A stretch of DNA of 64,000 nucleotides, taken from Euptelea pleiosperma (taxonomy: Eukaryota; Streptophyta; Magnoliopsida; Ranunculales; Eupteleaceae). Shown piece by piece: positions 14,502 through 26,699 of this stretch. The notes beneath the pieces are model-generated. The model did not search any database. It worked only from the letters and a program-made list of their open reading frames with translations, and was not told the DNA's origin. The stretch's first letter is position 1, and each line of letters begins with the position of its first letter. The DNA is taken from positions 62,001-126,000 of the forward strand of contig JASUTR010000141.1 of the NCBI GenBank assembly GCA_035048495.1, written 5' to 3'. Both the position numbers and the translations under genes were made by a program.

Positions 14502-17328
14502 CTCGTATTTTACTCAAACTCTTCCATTATTATTATTTCAACACATTTGAAGTATTGGAACATGATTCGGGACAGGCAAAACAAGTTAGCTCCATCCGTG
14601 CGTCAACATCTCAAAATGGACCATAGTTTGTGTGTTACATTCCGAAGCCAATAACTTGTGACTTTTTCGCAACCGGACCTCGTAATTGGACCTCAAACTC
14701 TTGTATTACTATTGTTTCAACACATTTGATGTGTTGGAACAAGATTCGGGAAGGTCGAAACAAGTTAGCTCCATCCGTTCGTCAACGTCTCAAATTGGAC
14801 TCAGTTTGTGTGTTACGTTCCGAACCCTATAACTTGTGACTTTTTCGCAACCGGAGCTCGTAATTGGACTCGAACTCTTCCATTACTATTGTTTCATCAC
14901 ATTTGAAGTAGTGGAACAAGATTCGTGACAGTCGAAACAAGTTAGCTCCATCCGTGCGTCAACGTCTCAAATTGGACTCAGTTTGTGTGTTACATTCCGA
15001 AGCCGATAACTTGTGACTTTTTCGCTACCGGAACTCGTAATTGGACTCAAACTCTTGTATTTCTATTATTTCAACACATTTGATGTGTTGGAACAAGATT
15101 CGGGACCGTCGAAACAAGTTAGCTCCATCCGTTCGTCAACGTCTCAAATTGGACTCAGTTTGTGTGTTATTTCCGAACCCTATAACTTGTGACTTTTTCG
15201 CAACCGGACCTCGTAATTGGACTCAAACTCTTCCATTACTATTGTTTCATCACATTTGAAGTGGTGGAACAAGATTCGTGACAGTCGAAACAAGTTAGCT
15301 CCATCCGTGCGTCAACGTCTCAAATTGGACTCAGTTTGTGTGTTACATTCCTAAGTCTATAACTTGTGACTTTTTCGCAACCGGACCTCGTAATTGGACT
15401 CAAACTCTTCCATTACTATTGTTTCATCACATTTGAAGTAGTGGAACAAGATTCGTGACAGTCGAAACAAGTTAGCTCCATCCGTGCGTCAACGTCTCAA
15501 ATTGGACTCAGTTTCTGTGTTACATTCCGAAGCCTATAACTTGTGACTTTTTCGCTACCGGAACTCGTAATTGGACTCAAACTCTTGTATTACTATTATT
15601 TCAACACATTTGATGTGTTGGAACAAGATTCGGGACCGTCGAAACAAGTTAGCTCCATCCGTTCGTCAACGTCTCAAATTGGACTCAGTTTGTTTGTTAC
15701 ATTCCTAAGTCTATAACTTGTGACTTTTTCGCAACCGGACCTCGTAATTGGACTCAAACTCTTCCATTACTATTGTTTCATCATATTTGAAGTGGTGGAA
15801 CAAGATTCGTGACAGTCGAAACAAGTTAGCTCCATCCGTGCGTCAACGTCTCAAATTGGACTCAGTTTGTGTGTTACATTCCTAAGTCTATAACTTGTGA
15901 CTTTTTCGCAACCGGACCTCGTAATTGGACTCAAACTCTTCCATTACTATTGTTTCATCACATTTGAAGTAGTGGAACAAGATTCGTGACAGTCGAAACA
16001 AGTTAGCTCCATCCGTGCGTCAACGTCTCAAATTGGACTCAGTTTCTGTGTTACATTCCGAAGCCTATAACTTGTGACTTTTTCGCTACCGGAACTCGTA
16101 ATTGGACTCAAACTCTTGTATTACTATTATTTCAACACATTTGATGTGTTGGAACAAGATTCGGGACCGTCGAAACAAGTTAGCTCCATCCGTTCGTCAA
16201 CGTCTCAAATTGGACTCAGTTTGTTTGTTACATTCCTAAGTCTATAACTTGTGACTTTTTCGCAACCGGACCTCGTAATTGGACTCAAACTCTTCCATTA
16301 CTATTGTTTCAACAGATTTGAAGTGTGGGAACAAGATTCGTGACAGTCGAAACAAGTTAGCTCCATCCGTGCGTCAACGTCTCAAATTGGACTCAGTTTG
16401 TGTGTTACATTCCTAAGTCTATAACTTGTGACTTTTTCGCAACCGGACCTCGTAATTGGACTCAAACTCTTCATTACTATTGTTTCATCACATTTGAAGT
16501 AGTGGAACAAGATTCGTGACAGTCGAAACAAGTTAGCTCCATCCGTGCGTCAACGTCTCAAATTGGACTCAGTTTCTGTGTTACATTCCGAAGCCTATAA
16601 CTTGTGACTTTTTCGCTACCGGAACTCGTAATTGGACTCAAACTCTTGTATTACTATTATTTCAACACATTTGATGTGTTGGAACAAGATTCGGGACCGT
16701 CGAAACAAGTTAGCTCCATCCGTTCGTCAACGTCTCAAATTGGACTCAGTTTGTTGTTACATTCCTAAGTCTATAACTTATGACTTTTTCGCAACCGGAC
16801 CTCGTAATTGGACTCAAACTCTTCCATTACTATTGTTTCAACAGATTTGAAGTGTGGGAACAATATTTGGAACAGTCGAAACAAGTTAGCTCCATCCGTA
16901 CGTCAACGTCTCAAATTGGACTCAGTTTTGTGTTGCATTCCGAAGCCTATAACTTGTGACTTTTTCGGAACAGGACCTCGTGATTGGACTCAAACTCTTC
17001 TATAACTATTGTTTCAACACATTTGATGTGTTGGAACAAGATTCGGGACAGTCGAAACAAGTTAGCTCCATCCGTGCGTCAACGTCTCAAATTGAACTCA
17101 GTTTGTGTGTTACATTCCTAAGTCTATAACTTGTGACTTTTTCGCAACCGGACCTCGTAATTGGACTCAAACTCTTCTATTACTATTGTTTCAACAGATT
17201 TGAAGTGTTGGAATAAGATTTGGGACAGTCGAAACAAGTTAGCTCCATCCGTGCATCAACGTCTCAAATTGACTCAGTTTGTGTGTTACATTCCGAACCC
17301 TATAACTTGTGACTTTGTCGCAATCAAC
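14502..17328. repeat. HOR unit, 16 monomers, indel-rich ends
   Basis: 2827 bp. Single-base indels cluster near 14505-14690 and again near 16470-17325, where sister copies are regular. Confidence 0.83.
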
Positions 17329-17869
17329 CTCGTAATTTTACTCAAACTCTTCCATTATTATTATTTCAACACATTTGAAGTATTGGAACATGATTCGGGA
17401 CAGGCAAACAAGTTAGCTCCATCCGTGCGTCAACATCTCAAATTGGACATCAGTTTGTGTGTTACATTCCGAAGCCAATAACTTGTGACTTTTTCGCAAC
17501 CGGACCTCGTAATTGGACTCAAACTCTTGTATTACTATTATTTCAACACATTTGATGTGTTGGAACAAGATTCGGGAAGGTCGAAACAAGTTAGCTCCAT
17601 CCGTTCGTCAACGTCTCAAATTGGACTCAGTTTGTGTGTTACGTTCCGAACCCTATAACTTGTGACTTTTTCGCAACCGGAGCTCGTAATTGGACTCGAA
17701 CTCTTCCATTACTATTGTTTCATCACATTTGAAGTAGTGGAACAAGATTCGTGACAGTCGAAACAAGTTAGCTCCATCCGTGCGTCAACGTCTCAAATTG
17801 GACTCAGTTTGTGTGTTACATTCCGAAGCCGATAACTTATGACTTTTTCGCTACCGGAACTCGTAATTG

Positions 17870-20169
17870 GACTCAAACTCTTGTATTTCTATTATTTCAA
17901 CACATTTGATGTGTTGGAACAAGATTCGGGACCGTCGAAACAAGTTAGCTCCATCCGTTCGTCAACGTCTCAAATTGGACTCAGTTTGTGTGTTATTTCC
18001 GAACCCTATAACTTGTGACTTTTTCGCAACCGGACCTCGTAATTGGACTCAAACTCTTCCATTACTATTGTTTCATCACATTTGAAGTGGTGGAACAAGA
18101 TTCGTGACAGTCGAAACAAGTTAGCTCCATCCGTGCGTCAACGTATCAAATTGGACTCAGTTTGTGTGTTACATTCCTAAGTCTATAACTTGTGACTTTT
18201 TCGCAACCGGACCTCGTAATTGGACTCAAACTCTTCCATTACTATTGTTTCATCACATTTGAAGTAGTTGAACAAGATTCGTGACAGTCGAAACAAGTTA
18301 GCTCCATCCGTGCGTCAACGTCTCAAATTGGACTCAGTTTCTGTGTTACATTCCGAAGCCTATAACTTGTGACTTTTTCGCTACCGGAACTCGTAATTGG
18401 ACTCAAACTCTTGTATTACTATTATTTCAACACATTTGATGTGTTGGAACAAGATTCGGGACCGTCGAAACAAGTTAGCTCCATCCGTTCGTCAACGTCT
18501 CAAATTGGACTCAGTTTGTTTGTTACATTCCTAAGTCTATAACTTGTGACTTTTTCGCAACCGGACCTCGTAATTGGACTCAAACTCTTCCATTACTATT
18601 GTTTCATCATATTTGAAGTGGTGGAACAAGATTCGTGACAGTCGAAACAAGTTAGCTCCATCCGTGCGTCAACGTCTCAAATTGGACTCAGTTTGTGTGT
18701 TACATTCCGAAGCTTATAACTTGTGACTTTTTTGCAACCGGACCTCGTAATTGGACTCAAACTCTTCCATTACTATTGTTTCATCACATTTGAAGTGGTG
18801 GAACAAGATTCGTGACAGTCGAAATAAGTTAGCTCCATCCGTGCGTCAACGTCTCAAATTGGACTCAGTTTGTGTGTTACATTCCGAAGGCTATAACTTG
18901 TGACTTTTTTCCCAACCGGACCTCGTAATTGGACTCAAACTCTTCCATTACTATTGTTTCATCACATTTGAAGTGGTGGAACAAGATTCGTGACAGTCGA
19001 AACAAGTTAGCTCCATCCGTGCGTCAACGTCTCAAATTGGACTCAATTTGTGTGTTACATTCCTAAGTCTATAACTAGTGACTTTTTCGCAAACCGGACC
19101 TCGTAATTGGACTCAAACTCTTCCATTACTATTGTTTCATCACAGTTGAAGTAGTGGAACAATATCGTGACAGTCGAAACAAGTTAGCTCCATCCGTGCG
19201 TCAACGTCTCAAATTGGACTCAGTTTCTGTGTTACATTCCGAAGCCTATAACTTGTGACTTTTTCGCTACCGGAACTCGTAATTGGACTCAAACTCTTGT
19301 ATTACTATTATTTCAACACATTTGATGTGTTGGAACAAGATTCGGGACCGTCGAAACAAGTTAGCTCCATCCGTGCGTCAACGTCTCAAATTGGACTCAG
19401 TTTGTGTGTTACATTCCGAAGGCTATAACTTGTGACTTTTTCGCAACCGGACCTCGTAATTGGACTCAAACTCTTCCATTACTATTGTTTCATCATATTT
19501 GAGGTGGTGGAACAAGAATCGTGACAGTCGAAACAAGTTAGCTCCATCCGTGCGTCAACGTCTCAAATTGGACTCAGTTTGTGTGTTACATTCCGAAGCT
19601 TATAACTTGTGACTTTTTTGCAACCGGACCTCGTAATTGGACTCAAACTCTTCCATTGCTATTGTTTCATCACATTTGAAGTGGTGGAACAAGATTCGTG
19701 ACAGTCGAAACAAGTTAGCTCCATCTGTGCGTCAACGTCTCAAATTGTACTCAGTTTGTGTGTTACATTCCGTAGCCTATAACTTGTGACTTTTTTGCAA
19801 CCGGACCTCACAATTAGGCCCAAACTCTTCCATTACTATTGTTTCAATAGATTTGAAGTGTTGGAATAATATTTGGGACAGTCAAAACAAGTTAGCTCCA
19901 TCCGTGCGTCAACATCTCAAATTGGACTCAGTTTGTGTCTTACGTTCCGAACCCTATAACTTGTGACTTTTTCGCAACTGGACCTCGTAATTGGATTCAA
20001 ACTCTTCCATTACTATTGTTTCATCATATTTGAAGTGGTGGAACAAGATTCGTGACAGTCGAAACAAGTTAGCTCCATCCGTGCGTCAACGTTTCAAATT
20101 GGACTCAGTTTGTGTGTTACATTCCGAACCTATAACTTGTGACTTTTTCGCAACCGGACCTCGTAATCG
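17870..20169. repeat. 13-monomer tandem duplication, copy 1
   Basis: Nearly identical to 20170-22468 at an offset of 2299-2300 bp. By eye I found about five differences: an extra base near 18907, an extra A near 19090, a missing T near 19164, and substitutions near 19748 and 19775. The end points are approximate. Confidence 0.8.
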
Positions 20170-22468
20170 GACTCAAACTCTTGTATTTCTATTATTTCAA
20201 CACATTTGATGTGTTGGAACAAGATTCGGGACCGTCGAAACAAGTTAGCTCCATCCGTTCGTCAACGTCTCAAATTGGACTCAGTTTGTGTGTTATTTCC
20301 GAACCCTATAACTTGTGACTTTTTCGCAACCGGACCTCGTAATTGGACTCAAACTCTTCCATTACTATTGTTTCATCACATTTGAAGTGGTGGAACAAGA
20401 TTCGTGACAGTCGAAACAAGTTAGCTCCATCCGTGCGTCAACGTATCAAATTGGACTCAGTTTGTGTGTTACATTCCTAAGTCTATAACTTGTGACTTTT
20501 TCGCAACCGGACCTCGTAATTGGACTCAAACTCTTCCATTACTATTGTTTCATCACATTTGAAGTAGTTGAACAAGATTCGTGACAGTCGAAACAAGTTA
20601 GCTCCATCCGTGCGTCAACGTCTCAAATTGGACTCAGTTTCTGTGTTACATTCCGAAGCCTATAACTTGTGACTTTTTCGCTACCGGAACTCGTAATTGG
20701 ACTCAAACTCTTGTATTACTATTATTTCAACACATTTGATGTGTTGGAACAAGATTCGGGACCGTCGAAACAAGTTAGCTCCATCCGTTCGTCAACGTCT
20801 CAAATTGGACTCAGTTTGTTTGTTACATTCCTAAGTCTATAACTTGTGACTTTTTCGCAACCGGACCTCGTAATTGGACTCAAACTCTTCCATTACTATT
20901 GTTTCATCATATTTGAAGTGGTGGAACAAGATTCGTGACAGTCGAAACAAGTTAGCTCCATCCGTGCGTCAACGTCTCAAATTGGACTCAGTTTGTGTGT
21001 TACATTCCGAAGCTTATAACTTGTGACTTTTTTGCAACCGGACCTCGTAATTGGACTCAAACTCTTCCATTACTATTGTTTCATCACATTTGAAGTGGTG
21101 GAACAAGATTCGTGACAGTCGAAATAAGTTAGCTCCATCCGTGCGTCAACGTCTCAAATTGGACTCAGTTTGTGTGTTACATTCCGAAGGCTATAACTTG
21201 TGACTTTTTCCCAACCGGACCTCGTAATTGGACTCAAACTCTTCCATTACTATTGTTTCATCACATTTGAAGTGGTGGAACAAGATTCGTGACAGTCGAA
21301 ACAAGTTAGCTCCATCCGTGCGTCAACGTCTCAAATTGGACTCAATTTGTGTGTTACATTCCTAAGTCTATAACTAGTGACTTTTTCGCAACCGGACCTC
21401 GTAATTGGACTCAAACTCTTCCATTACTATTGTTTCATCACAGTTGAAGTAGTGGAACAATATTCGTGACAGTCGAAACAAGTTAGCTCCATCCGTGCGT
21501 CAACGTCTCAAATTGGACTCAGTTTCTGTGTTACATTCCGAAGCCTATAACTTGTGACTTTTTCGCTACCGGAACTCGTAATTGGACTCAAACTCTTGTA
21601 TTACTATTATTTCAACACATTTGATGTGTTGGAACAAGATTCGGGACCGTCGAAACAAGTTAGCTCCATCCGTGCGTCAACGTCTCAAATTGGACTCAGT
21701 TTGTGTGTTACATTCCGAAGGCTATAACTTGTGACTTTTTCGCAACCGGACCTCGTAATTGGACTCAAACTCTTCCATTACTATTGTTTCATCATATTTG
21801 AGGTGGTGGAACAAGAATCGTGACAGTCGAAACAAGTTAGCTCCATCCGTGCGTCAACGTCTCAAATTGGACTCAGTTTGTGTGTTACATTCCGAAGCTT
21901 ATAACTTGTGACTTTTTTGCAACCGGACCTCGTAATTGGACTCAAACTCTTCCATTGCTATTGTTTCATCACATTTGAAGTGGTGGAACAAGATTCGTGA
22001 CAGTCGAAACAAGTTAGCTCCATCTGTGCGTCAACGTCTCAAATTGGACTCAGTTTGTGTGTTACATTCCGTAGCATATAACTTGTGACTTTTTTGCAAC
22101 CGGACCTCACAATTAGGCCCAAACTCTTCCATTACTATTGTTTCAATAGATTTGAAGTGTTGGAATAATATTTGGGACAGTCAAAACAAGTTAGCTCCAT
22201 CCGTGCGTCAACATCTCAAATTGGACTCAGTTTGTGTCTTACGTTCCGAACCCTATAACTTGTGACTTTTTCGCAACTGGACCTCGTAATTGGATTCAAA
22301 CTCTTCCATTACTATTGTTTCATCATATTTGAAGTGGTGGAACAAGATTCGTGACAGTCGAAACAAGTTAGCTCCATCCGTGCGTCAACGTTTCAAATTG
22401 GACTCAGTTTGTGTGTTACATTCCGAACCTATAACTTGTGACTTTTTCGCAACCGGACCTCGTAATCG
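20170..22468. repeat. 13-monomer tandem duplication, copy 2
   Basis: Second copy, with regular monomer lengths where copy 1 has single-base indels. Shared private variants such as ACGTATCAAA (18141 and 20441) and AATCGGACTC support direct duplication. The right end diverges where GGGACCGTCG is replaced by GGGACGGTCG just after 22520. Confidence 0.8.
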
Positions 22469-23299
22469 GACTCAAACTCTTGTATTTCTATTATTTCAAC
22501 ACATTTGATGTGTTGGAACAAGATTCGGGACGGTCGAAACTAGTTAGCTCCATCCGTTCGTCAACGTCTCAAATTGGACTCAGTTTGTGTGTTACATTCC
22601 GAAGCCTATAACTTGTGACTTTTTTGCAACCGGACCTGATAATTAGACTCATACTCTTCCATTACTATTGTTTCAACATATTTGAAGTGTTGGAACAAGA
22701 TTCGGGACAGTCGAAACAAGTTAGCTCCATCCGTTCGTCAACGTCTCAAATTGGACTCAGTTTCTGTGTTACATTCCGAAGCCTATAACTTGTGACTTTT
22801 TAGCAACCGGACCTCATAATTAGACTCAAACTCTTCCATTACTATTGTTTTAACAGATTTGAAGTGTTGGAACAATATTTGGGATAGTAGAAACAAGTTA
22901 GCTCCATCCGTGCGTCAACGTCTCAAATTGGACTCAGTTTGTGTGTTACATTCCGAAGCTTATAACTTGTGACTTTTTCGCAACCGGACCTCGTAATTGG
23001 ACTCAAACTCTTGTATTACTATTATTTCAACACATTTGATGTGTTGGAACAAGATTCGGGACGATCGAAACTAGTTAGCTCCATCCGTTCGTCAACGTCT
23101 CAAATTGGACTCAGTTTGTGTGTTACATTCCGAAGCCTATAACTTGTGACTTTTTTGCAACCGGACCTCATAATTAGACTCATACTCTTCCATTACTATT
23201 GTTTCAACATATTTGAAGTGTTGGAACAAGATTCGGGACAGTCGAAACAAGTTAGCTCCATCCGTTCGCCAACGTCTCAAATTGGACTCAGTTTCTGTG

Positions 23300-23308
23300 T
23301 TTTTTTTT
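23300..23308 (-). other. Poly(A) tail of LINE 1
   Basis: Nine T on the plus strand at the 3' end of LINE 1. The first one or two may belong to the satellite target (TGTGTT). Confidence 0.8.
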
Positions 23309-23322
23309 GGGAATTAAGCTTT

Positions 23323-23339
23323 GGGGTTAGGCGGACCCC
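23323..23339 (-). other. 3' UTR hairpin of LINE 1
   Basis: GGGGT, a 7-nt loop and ACCCC form a 5-bp stem. In element sense it reads GGGGTCCGCCTAACCCC, one base different from the equivalent site in LINE 2. It may be a recognition structure for the element's own reverse transcriptase. Confidence 0.65.
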
Positions 23340-23358
23340 GACCTGACTTTAAAATGAA

Positions 23359-24156
23359 TCAAGTTCTGAAGTACAAATGACCAGCAGCATCCTCTAAAAG
23401 GATGACTTCAAGTTCTGGAGAAAAAGAAGAAGGATTCAGAAAATTACAACCAACTGGAACAAGGGATGCAAGGAGGTCAGCAGCCCTATTGACCTCACGA
23501 TACACATGAATAATGTCAAAAGCTTCAAATCGGGGACGAAAATTGTTGATAAGCCAAACAAGCTTGCGCGTTCTCCAAGGAATAGCCAAAGTCCCTTTCA
23601 CGATCTCAACAGCTTGGGCTGAATCCGAAGCAACAAGGAGCGAAGTAAATCCTCTTGAAAGAGCAAGCTCCAATCCAATAGAAATTGCTTGAAGTTCATG
23701 GAAGATGATCGACTCCTTCGGACAGCCACCGGCAAAAGCTATAGCAGCAACACCATTCCAGTTCCTCAAGATACCACCATAGCCTGCTGAATGGTCTTTC
23801 AAAGACCCATCGGTATTGAGGAGCCATGTATTATGTATAGGGGGGATCCACTTACAAATAAGAGGAGAGCTATGGAAAAAGGTAATAGGGATTTTCCAAG
23901 AATCAAAAAATTCCCTATTCCGGGGAGTGTCTTCAACTTTAAGTTCTCGAGAACTAAGTCGAGTTCTAGTGGCTAAAGTGATTTGTTGAAAGATCACTTC
24001 TTTGGTAAGGAAAGAATTCTGAAAGTTGCACATGTTCCTTTCTTTCCAAATCATATAGATGGTGGCGTTAAAAGCTATTCTGATAACTTGAGAGATTAAA
24101 TCTGAACCTGCAAAGGTGGAAACAATCCATTGGTGTTCGAGATCAGAAGAAGCCAC
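23359..24156 (-). pseudogene. LINE ORF2 C-terminal fragment with RNase H domain
   Basis: 265 codons open on the minus strand, ending in FRT-TGA. The first 105 residues are the linker after the zinc knuckle, containing IAFNATIYMIWKERN, which resembles VAFNATLYYIWRERN in LINE 2. The RNase H domain spans about residues 110-231, with the four catalytic acidic positions kept: D116 (NTDGSL), E154 (HELQAIS), D178 (ASDSAQA) and D227 (NRAADLLAS). The frame's nominal first codon is GTG, not a real initiator. The same frame continues upstream through an in-frame TAG into the zinc-knuckle part, so this is an interrupted piece of ORF2. It is clearly diverged from the LINE 2 protein, so the two inserts come from different LINE families. 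With no promoter and no reverse transcriptase it is not expected to be functional. Confidence 0.88.
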
Positions 24157-24177
24157 GGCGCGATTGAATCTAGACGT

Positions 24178-24366
24178 CTAGAGAACTTGAGTCCAGATGT
24201 AGTTAGAAAAAGGGCAGTCAAAGAAGAGGTGGTTGGCGCTTTCTTCTTCCCTCCAGCAGAGGTAGCATTTGTAGTTGCTGGTCATATGCCTAATCAAGGG
24301 TTTATCTTTAGTGAGAAGACCACCACTGACAGCAAGCCAAGAGACAAAGCTATGCCTAGGGACAGA
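24178..24366 (-). pseudogene. LINE ORF2 zinc-knuckle fragment (zf-RVT), nonsense-interrupted
   Basis: Minus-strand coding piece starting at about VPRHSFVSWL and ending at IWTQVL followed by TAG at 24178-24180. It contains a C-x2-C-x8-H-x4-C knuckle (CYLC ... H ... C) typical of the region between reverse transcriptase and RNase H in plant L1 ORF2. LINE 2 has VLKLSRFNR where this copy has VL-stop-TSRFNR, so the stop is a point change in the same frame, not a frameshift. An open frame extends upstream to 24483, but that extension is antisense satellite and not part of the element. Confidence 0.85.
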
Positions 24367-25283
24367 AAGGCTATAACTTTGACTTTTTCGCAACCGGACC
24401 TCATAATTAGACTCAAACTCTTCCATTACTATTGTTTCAAGAGATTTGAAGTGTGGGAACAATATTTGGAACAGTCGAAACAAGTTAGCTCCATCCGTAC
24501 GTCAACGTCTCAAATTTGACTCAGTTTCTGTGTTGCATTCCGAAGACTATAACTTGTGACTTTTTCGCAACCGGACCTCGTGATTGGACTAAAACTCTTC
24601 TATAACTATTGTTTCAACACATTTGATGTGTTGGAACAAGATTCGGGACCGTCGAAACAAGTTAGCTCCATCCGTGCGTCAACGTCTCAAATTGGACTCA
24701 GTTTGTGTGTTTCATTCCTAAGTCTATAACTTGTGACTTTTTCGCAACCGGACCTCGTAATTGGACTCAAACTCTTCCATTACTATTGTTTCATTATATT
24801 TGAAGTGGTGGAACAAGATTCGTGACAGTCGAAACAAGTTAGCTCCATCCGTGCGTCAACGTCTCAAATTGGACTCAGTTTGTGTGTTACATTCCGAACC
24901 TATAACTTGTGACTTTTTCGCAACCGGACCTCGTGATTGGACTCAAACTCTTCTATAACTATTGTTTCAACACATTTGATGTGTTGGAACAAGATTCGGG
25001 ACCGTCGAAACAAGTTAGCTCCATCCGTGCGTCAACGTCTCAAATTGGACTCAGTTTGTGTGTTACATTCCTAAGTCTATAACTTGTGACTTTTTCGCAA
25101 CCGGACCTCGTAATTGGACTCAAACTCTTCTATTACTATTGTTTCAACAGATTTGAAGTGTTGGAATAAGATTTGGGACAGTCGAAACAAGTTAGCTCCA
25201 TCCGTGCATCAACGTCTCAAATTCGACTCATTTTGTGTGTAACATTCCGAAGCCTATAACTTATGACTTTGTCGCAATCAGAC

Positions 25284-26699
25284 CTCGTAATTTTACTCAA
25301 ACTCTTCCATTATTATTGGTTCAACACATTTGAAATATTGGAACATGATTCGGGACAGGCAAAACAAGTTAGCTCCATACGTGAGTCAACATCTCAAATT
25401 GGACATAGTTTGTGTGTTACATTCCGAAGCCAATAACTTGTGACTTTTTCGCAACCGAACCTCGTAATTGGACTCAAACTCTTGTATTACTATTATTTCA
25501 TCACATTTGATGTGTTGGAACAAGATTCGGGACGGTCGAAACAAGTTAGCTCCATCCGTTCGTCAACGTCTCAAATTGGACTCAGTTTGTGTGTTATGTT
25601 CCGAACCCTATAACTTGTGACTTTTTCGCAACAGGAGCTCGTAATTGGACTCGAACTCTTCCATTACTATTGTTTCATCACATTTGAAGTGGTGGAACAA
25701 GATTCGTGACAGTCGAAACAAGTTAGCTCCATCCGTGCGTCAACGTCTCAAATTGGACTCAGTTTGTGTGTTACATTCCGAAGGCTATAACTTGTGACTT
25801 TTTCGCAACCGGACCTCGTAATTGGACTCAAACTCTTGTATTACTATTATTTCAACACATTTGATGTGTTGGAACAAGATTCGGGATGGTCGAAACTAGT
25901 TAGCTCCATCCGTTCGTCAACGTCTCAAATTGGACTCAGTTTGTGAGTTACATTCCGAAGCCTATAACTTGTGACTTTTTTGCAACCGGACCTCATAATT
26001 AGACTCATACTCTTCCATTACTATTGTTTCAACATATTTAAAGTGTTGGAACAAGATTCGTTACAGTCGAAACAAGTTAGCTCCATCCGTTCGTCAACGT
26101 CTCAAATTGGACTCAGTTTCTGTGTTACATTCCGAAGCCTATAACTTGTGACTTTTTCGCAACCGGACCTCATAATTAGACTCAAACTCTTCCATTACTA
26201 TTGTTTTAACAGATTTGAAGTGTTGGAACAATATTTGGGACAGTCGAAACAAGTTAGCTCCATCCGTACGTCAACGTCTCAAATTAGACTCAGTTTCTGT
26301 CTTGCATTCCGAAGCCTATAACTTGTGACTTTTTCGCAACCGGACCTCGTAATTGGACTCAAACTCTTCTATTACTATTGTTTCAACACATTTGATGTGT
26401 TGGAACAAGATTCGGGACGGTCGAAACAAGTTAGCTCCATCCGTGCGTCAACGTCTCAAATTGGACTCAGTTTGTGTGTTACATTCCTAAGCCTATAACT
26501 TGTGACTTTTTCGCGACCGGACCTCGTAATTGGACTCAAACTCTTCTATTACTATTGTTTCAACAGATTTGAAGTGTTGGAATAAGATTTGGGACAGTCG
26601 AAACAAGTTAGCTCCATCCGTGCATCAATGTCTCAAATTCGACTCAATTTGCATGTAACATTCCGAATCCTATAACTTGTGACTTTATCGCAATCAGAC
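25284..26699. repeat. HOR unit, 8 monomers
   Basis: 1416 bp. Relative to the 12-mer its order reads a, b, f-like, h-like, i, j, k, l. It ends with the variant TTTGCATGTAACATTCCG, shared with the 8-mers at 52822 and 61139. Confidence 0.85.

Larger units (their letters stand above)
1..23301. repeat. 177-bp tandem satellite array, block A
   Basis: About 131 head-to-tail monomers. The near-invariant word AAGTTAGCTCCAT recurs every 177 bp (AGTTAGC starts at 84, 261, 438, 615, 791, 968, 1145, 1322, 1498 and so on). Steps of 176 bp come from single-base deletions such as GTTATTTCC for GTTACATTCC. All copies have the same orientation. Other well-conserved stretches are CAAATTGGACTCAGTTT and ACTTGTGACTTTTTCGCAAC. 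Variation is concentrated in the segment from CTCGTAATT to GATTCGGGAC, which defines the monomer subtypes. HOR units here are long (12 to 28 monomers or more). The block ends where the poly(T) of LINE 1 begins. No coding function is visible. Confidence 0.97.
23300..24366 (-). mobile_element. LINE 1: 5'-truncated L1-type retrotransposon fragment
   Basis: About 1.07 kb of non-satellite DNA in antisense orientation. Read on the minus strand it has a partial zinc knuckle, an RNase H domain, a 50-bp 3' UTR and a short A tail (T run at 23300-23308). ORF1, endonuclease and reverse transcriptase are missing, as expected for a strongly 5'-truncated target-primed insertion. The satellite stops at ...TGTGTT and resumes at about AAGGCTATAACTT, so roughly 8-11 bp of monomer are missing and no target-site duplication is seen. 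The distance between flanking AGTTAGC words (23250 to 24483) equals one monomer plus 1056 bp, so monomer phase is otherwise kept. Confidence 0.9.
17329..25283. repeat. Irregular satellite stretch without an internal 'a' monomer, hosting LINE 1
   Basis: About 39 monomers plus the LINE 1 insertion. It holds two copies of a 13-monomer segment in tandem (about 17870-20169 and 20170-22468). It also mixes block-A subtypes with subtypes typical of the right side of the window, such as CAATTAGGCCC near 19806 and 22105. It looks like a transition zone between two HOR regimes. Confidence 0.75.

Noticed and set aside
12156..17481. Longer satellite frames such as 17161-17481 (106 codons)
   Set aside because: Created by local single-base indels in the indel-rich part of the array, with no protein-family features.
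24130..24519. Plus-strand open frame across LINE 1 and satellite
   Set aside because: Antisense to the zinc-knuckle coding strand, crosses the insertion junction and has no recognisable domain.
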